Source: a virus. Taken from it: 31,869 nt of DNA. This document shows positions 31,045 through 31,869 of this stretch, piece after piece. The stretch is taken from positions 1 to 31,869 of IMG/VR virus record IMGVR_UViG_3300047274_000061; one strand, given 5' to 3'. The position numbers and the translations under genes were made by a program. Numbering within the stretch: position 1 is the first letter of the stretch; each line of letters opens with the position of its first letter. The notes under the pieces are model-generated. The model searched no databases and was not told the origin of the DNA. It was given only the letters and a program-made list of their open reading frames with translations.

Positions 31045-31356
31045 ATGACAACTACAATTAATGAGAAAAAGACCGTTACCCTCCTAGATGGTACCGAGAT
31101 TGAAGTTCGACCGCTGAAGATTTCTCTTCTCCGTGACTTCATGAAGAACTTTGAGAAGCTTGCAGAAGTTTCTGAGGACAACGCAGCTTCAATGGACGTT
31201 CTTATGGAGTGCGTTCGAATTGCCCTAGCACAGTACAAGCCAGAGCTTGCAACTGATGCAAAGGCTCTAGAGGATAATCTAGACCTTCCAACAGTCTACA
31301 AGATTGTTGAAGAGGCATCTGGAAACGCTTCGCTATTTAACAGCTTTAACAAGTAA
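31045..31356 (+). CDS. Short tail assembly chaperone (G-like)
   Basis: This 103-aa protein is paralogous to residues 1-98 of the long chaperone: VTLLDGTEIEVRPLKISLLRDFMKNFE, CVRIALAQYKPELATDAKALEDNLDLPTVYKIVEEASG. It ends with SLFNSFNK, without a T domain. I checked both shifted frames near its 3' end: -1 meets TAA at 31347, +1 meets TGA at 31382, so no frameshift extension is possible. It stands just before the tape measure gene, where a G/GT pair is expected. It is under its own promoter and a fair ribosome site, which allows a G:GT ratio set by transcription and not by frameshifting. Confidence 0.8.
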   Translation: MTTTINEKKTVTLLDGTEIEVRPLKISLLRDFMKNFEKLAEVSEDNAASMDVLMECVRIALAQYKPELATDAKALEDNLDLPTVYKIVEEASGNASLFNSFNK

Positions 31357-31376
31357 ATTACTGGGGGTGCCGATGA

Positions 31377-31869
31377 ATGACTGATATACGTTCAGACATA
31401 ATTATAAATGTTGATACGTCTATCGGCATTGCTGAAATTAAGAATCTGCAAAGACAGATTGCAGAACTTAACGCTCAGCTGCTAAAGTCTGGTGCCCAAC
31501 AAGCACGAGCTGCCCAGAATATTCAGCGTAATCTTATTAATAATATTAACGCTACTGGGCAGTTCGCTGCTTCTGTAAAAAACATCTCTTCTACTGCCGA
31601 AAGCTTTACCACAGCACTAGAAAGAAACAAGCTCGGAATGGGCGAGTACTTCAGGTACGCAGGTGGTGCAAGCAAGACCTTCGGAAAACTCTTTAAGAGA
31701 GAGTTTGACACAATTCAGCAGGTAGCTGAGTCAAGAGTAAAGACCCTTCAGACTCAGTACATCAAGCTAGGTAGAGACGCTAACGGAGCCCTAAAGGCTA
31801 TTCAGGTTAGACCGCTAGCTCTTGACATGGAAAACCTTGCAACAAAAACAGCAATTGCAGCTCAAAAGC
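31377..31869 (+). CDS. Tape measure protein, N-terminal part (runs off the window)
   Basis: The open frame from ATG 31377 to the window end gives 164 residues: an initial short beta segment (DIRSDIIINVDTSIGIAEI) then long amphipathic helix predicted as coiled coil (NLQRQIAELNAQLLKSGAQQ, VKNISSTAESFTTALERNK). This start and location after the chaperones fit a tape measure protein, which sets tail length. An ATG 4 nt earlier (31373) hits a stop after three codons. GGGGG at 31363-31367 could serve as ribosome site. The C-terminal bulk is outside the window. Confidence 0.8.
   Translation, partial: MTDIRSDIIINVDTSIGIAEIKNLQRQIAELNAQLLKSGAQQARAAQNIQRNLINNINATGQFAASVKNISSTAESFTTALERNKLGMGEYFRYAGGASKTFGKLFKREFDTIQQVAESRVKTLQTQYIKLGRDANGALKAIQVRPLALDMENLATKTAIAAQK

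Noticed and set aside
31045-31384. Programmed frameshift extending the short chaperone
   Set aside because: The -1 frame stops at 31347 and the +1 frame at 31382, and no X XXY YYZ slippery heptamer is in phase near the end.
1-31869. tRNA genes, CRISPR arrays and insertion sequences
   Set aside because: No cloverleaf-like segment, no regularly spaced identical repeats with unique spacers and no transposase or terminal inverted repeats were seen. The regular repeats found are all inside coding fibre genes.

Overview
The window is part of the virion-structure region of a tailed double-stranded DNA phage. It is almost fully coding and moderately AT-rich. HK97-type head genes, a tail-tube protein, paired tail-assembly chaperones and the start of a tape-measure gene indicate a long-tailed (siphovirus-like) particle. 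A Gram-positive host, possibly a low-to-moderate GC actinobacterium, is a tentative inference. It rests on the frequent leaderless promoters, an exported NlpC/P60 lipoprotein and an exported transglycosylase. No taxonomic marker gene is present.

Layout. (1) 1-4565, plus strand: the tail end of an upstream gene, then a BppU-like/FN3 protein, a small unknown protein, a pyocin-knob fibre protein and a long FN3/Ig-repeat protein. (2) 4558-5657, minus strand: a two-gene cell-wall-degrading cassette made of a TTG-started lipoprotein NlpC/P60 peptidase and a translationally coupled SLT-type transglycosylase. Its promoter region diverges from the next plus-strand block. (3) 5771-21809: a very large adhesin/fibre block. 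It holds a second BppU-like cassette, collagen-like and coiled fibre proteins, two fibres with Mtd-type N-termini, a jelly-roll protein carrying about 48 Tyr-Thr repeats, two paralogous unknown proteins flanking a third, a beta-propeller protein, a small assembly-like protein and a 1180-aa LamG-type protein. (4) 21828-31869: the head and tail core in order. This runs from a small unknown protein through portal, protease with a nested scaffold, major capsid protein, an acidic-linker protein, four connector/neck proteins and tail tube to long chaperone, short chaperone and tape measure (running off the end).

Control is unusual. Most transcription units have their own extended -10 box (TGnTATAAT or a close variant). 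In six cases the start codon lies 7-8 nt after the box with no Shine-Dalgarno, so these mRNAs should be leaderless. Other units have short leaders with AGGAG-type sites. Intrinsic terminators follow the capsid and tail-tube genes, as expected for abundant products. Within units genes are coupled by TAATG or TGATG overlaps. The most notable points are the YT-repeat insert in a jelly-roll protein, the leaderless promoter family, a probable lambda Nu3-like nested scaffold start, and a tail chaperone pair encoded as two paralogues instead of by frameshifting. No stretch over 300 bases lacks a gene.
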